A stretch of DNA of 6,347 nt, taken from Oscillospiraceae bacterium (GTDB lineage Bacteria > Bacillota > Clostridia > Oscillospirales > Acutalibacteraceae). The notes beneath the pieces were generated by a model. That model ran no database searches and was not told the origin of the DNA. It worked only from the letters and a program-made list of their open reading frames with translations. The position numbers and the translations under genes were made by a program. The stretch spans positions 1 to 6,347 of the forward strand of contig CADBPL010000246.1 in the NCBI GenBank assembly GCA_902796535.1, written 5' to 3'. Below are positions 5,947 through 6,347 of the stretch, piece by piece (within the stretch, counting starts at the first letter, position 1; each line of letters opens with the position of its first letter).

Positions 5947-6347
5947 ATGTTAAATACATTCACTGACGTCTGCTGGCAATCCGGCGCCGATATGGTCTTT
6001 TGCTACCGTTCCGGGCTGATGGTCTATGAGGAGACCTTTGGCGCAGGTGTGCTCAGCCCCGCGGGGTGGAACGCGGCGGGTTATCCGCTGAACGTGCTGA
6101 CGAACTGTTCTTCGCGCTTTTCACGGCGTGATTTTCAGCAGCCTTCGGCGTTTTGTCTTGAGATCGACGGGCTCGGCGTCGACCACAGCCTGCGTTTTGT
6201 CGATTTCACAAAAGACGAGACCGAGGTCGGTGTTCACGCCGTTCTCACGCTCGAAAGCGAGATCAGACCTATCCGCCTGAAGGTGCACACCGTTCTTGAC
6301 GGGTCGCAGATGTTTACGCGTTATCTTGAAATAGAAAATCTGTCGGA
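5947..6347 (+). CDS. Putative glycoside hydrolase, GH36/alpha-galactosidase-like N-terminal beta-sandwich, truncated by the window edge
   Basis: The frame is open from the ATG at 5947 to the right edge (133 full codons, no stop). No signal peptide is seen. The visible part is beta-strand-rich and has no catalytic motif. Residues 41-49 (WNAAGYPLN) and the alternating pattern at 69-133, ending in a VHTVLDG...FTRYLEIENLS pattern (113-133), resemble the N-terminal super-sandwich of GH36-like alpha-galactosidases, where strands with Arg-x-Leu-Glu-Ile-x-Asn are common. This is a fold-level resemblance judged by eye; other large glycosidases (GH31-, GH65- or GH97-like) begin with comparable sandwiches. 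It is transcribed away from the minus-strand operon from a shared 81-base region, so a linked sugar-processing role is inferred. Confidence 0.5.
   Translation, partial: MLNTFTDVCWQSGADMVFCYRSGLMVYEETFGAGVLSPAGWNAAGYPLNVLTNCSSRFSRRDFQQPSAFCLEIDGLGVDHSLRFVDFTKDETEVGVHAVLTLESEIRPIRLKVHTVLDGSQMFTRYLEIENLS

Overview
The window looks like part of a carbohydrate-use locus from a fairly GC-rich Gram-positive anaerobe, plausibly a gut-type clostridium (Oscillospirales/Christensenellales-like). That placement is inference. It rests on strong purine-rich ribosome binding sites before nearly every gene, tight gene packing, a GPH-type sugar symporter in place of a Bacteroidetes SusC/SusD pair, and glycoside hydrolases without signal peptides.

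Layout: five genes lie on the minus strand and read from about 5865 down to the left edge, with gaps of 38, 24, -4 and 44 bases. In order of transcription they are: a TTG-started five-bladed beta-propeller putative glycosidase (5865-4939); a small membrane methyltransferase of the isoprenylcysteine carboxyl methyltransferase (ICMT)-like group (4900-4229); a GH30-type glycoside hydrolase with both catalytic glutamates visible (4204-2843); a GPH/MelB-type sugar:cation symporter with an unusual C-terminal cytoplasmic extension of about 265 residues (2846-612); and the N-terminal 189 residues of an alpha-L-rhamnosidase-like (GH78-like) protein that runs off the left edge (567-1). A divergent gene (5947 to the right edge) begins on the plus strand and looks like the N-terminal beta-sandwich of a GH36-like glycosidase.

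The only sizeable non-coding stretch is the 81 bases between the divergent genes (5866-5946). It carries overlapping, face-to-face sigma-A-type promoters, so both transcription units probably start there and may be controlled together. No regulator, tRNA, rRNA, CRISPR array, insertion sequence or clear terminator is visible.

Working model (inference): the symporter imports a small plant-type oligosaccharide. The propeller enzyme, GH30, GH78-like and GH36-like enzymes, none with an evident signal peptide, then trim it inside the cell. The mix of a GH30, a rhamnosidase-like enzyme and a possible alpha-galactosidase suggests a branched galactan, arabinogalactan or pectin side chain, but the sequence alone does not fix the substrate. 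The odd members are the membrane methyltransferase inside the sugar operon and the long tail on the symporter.
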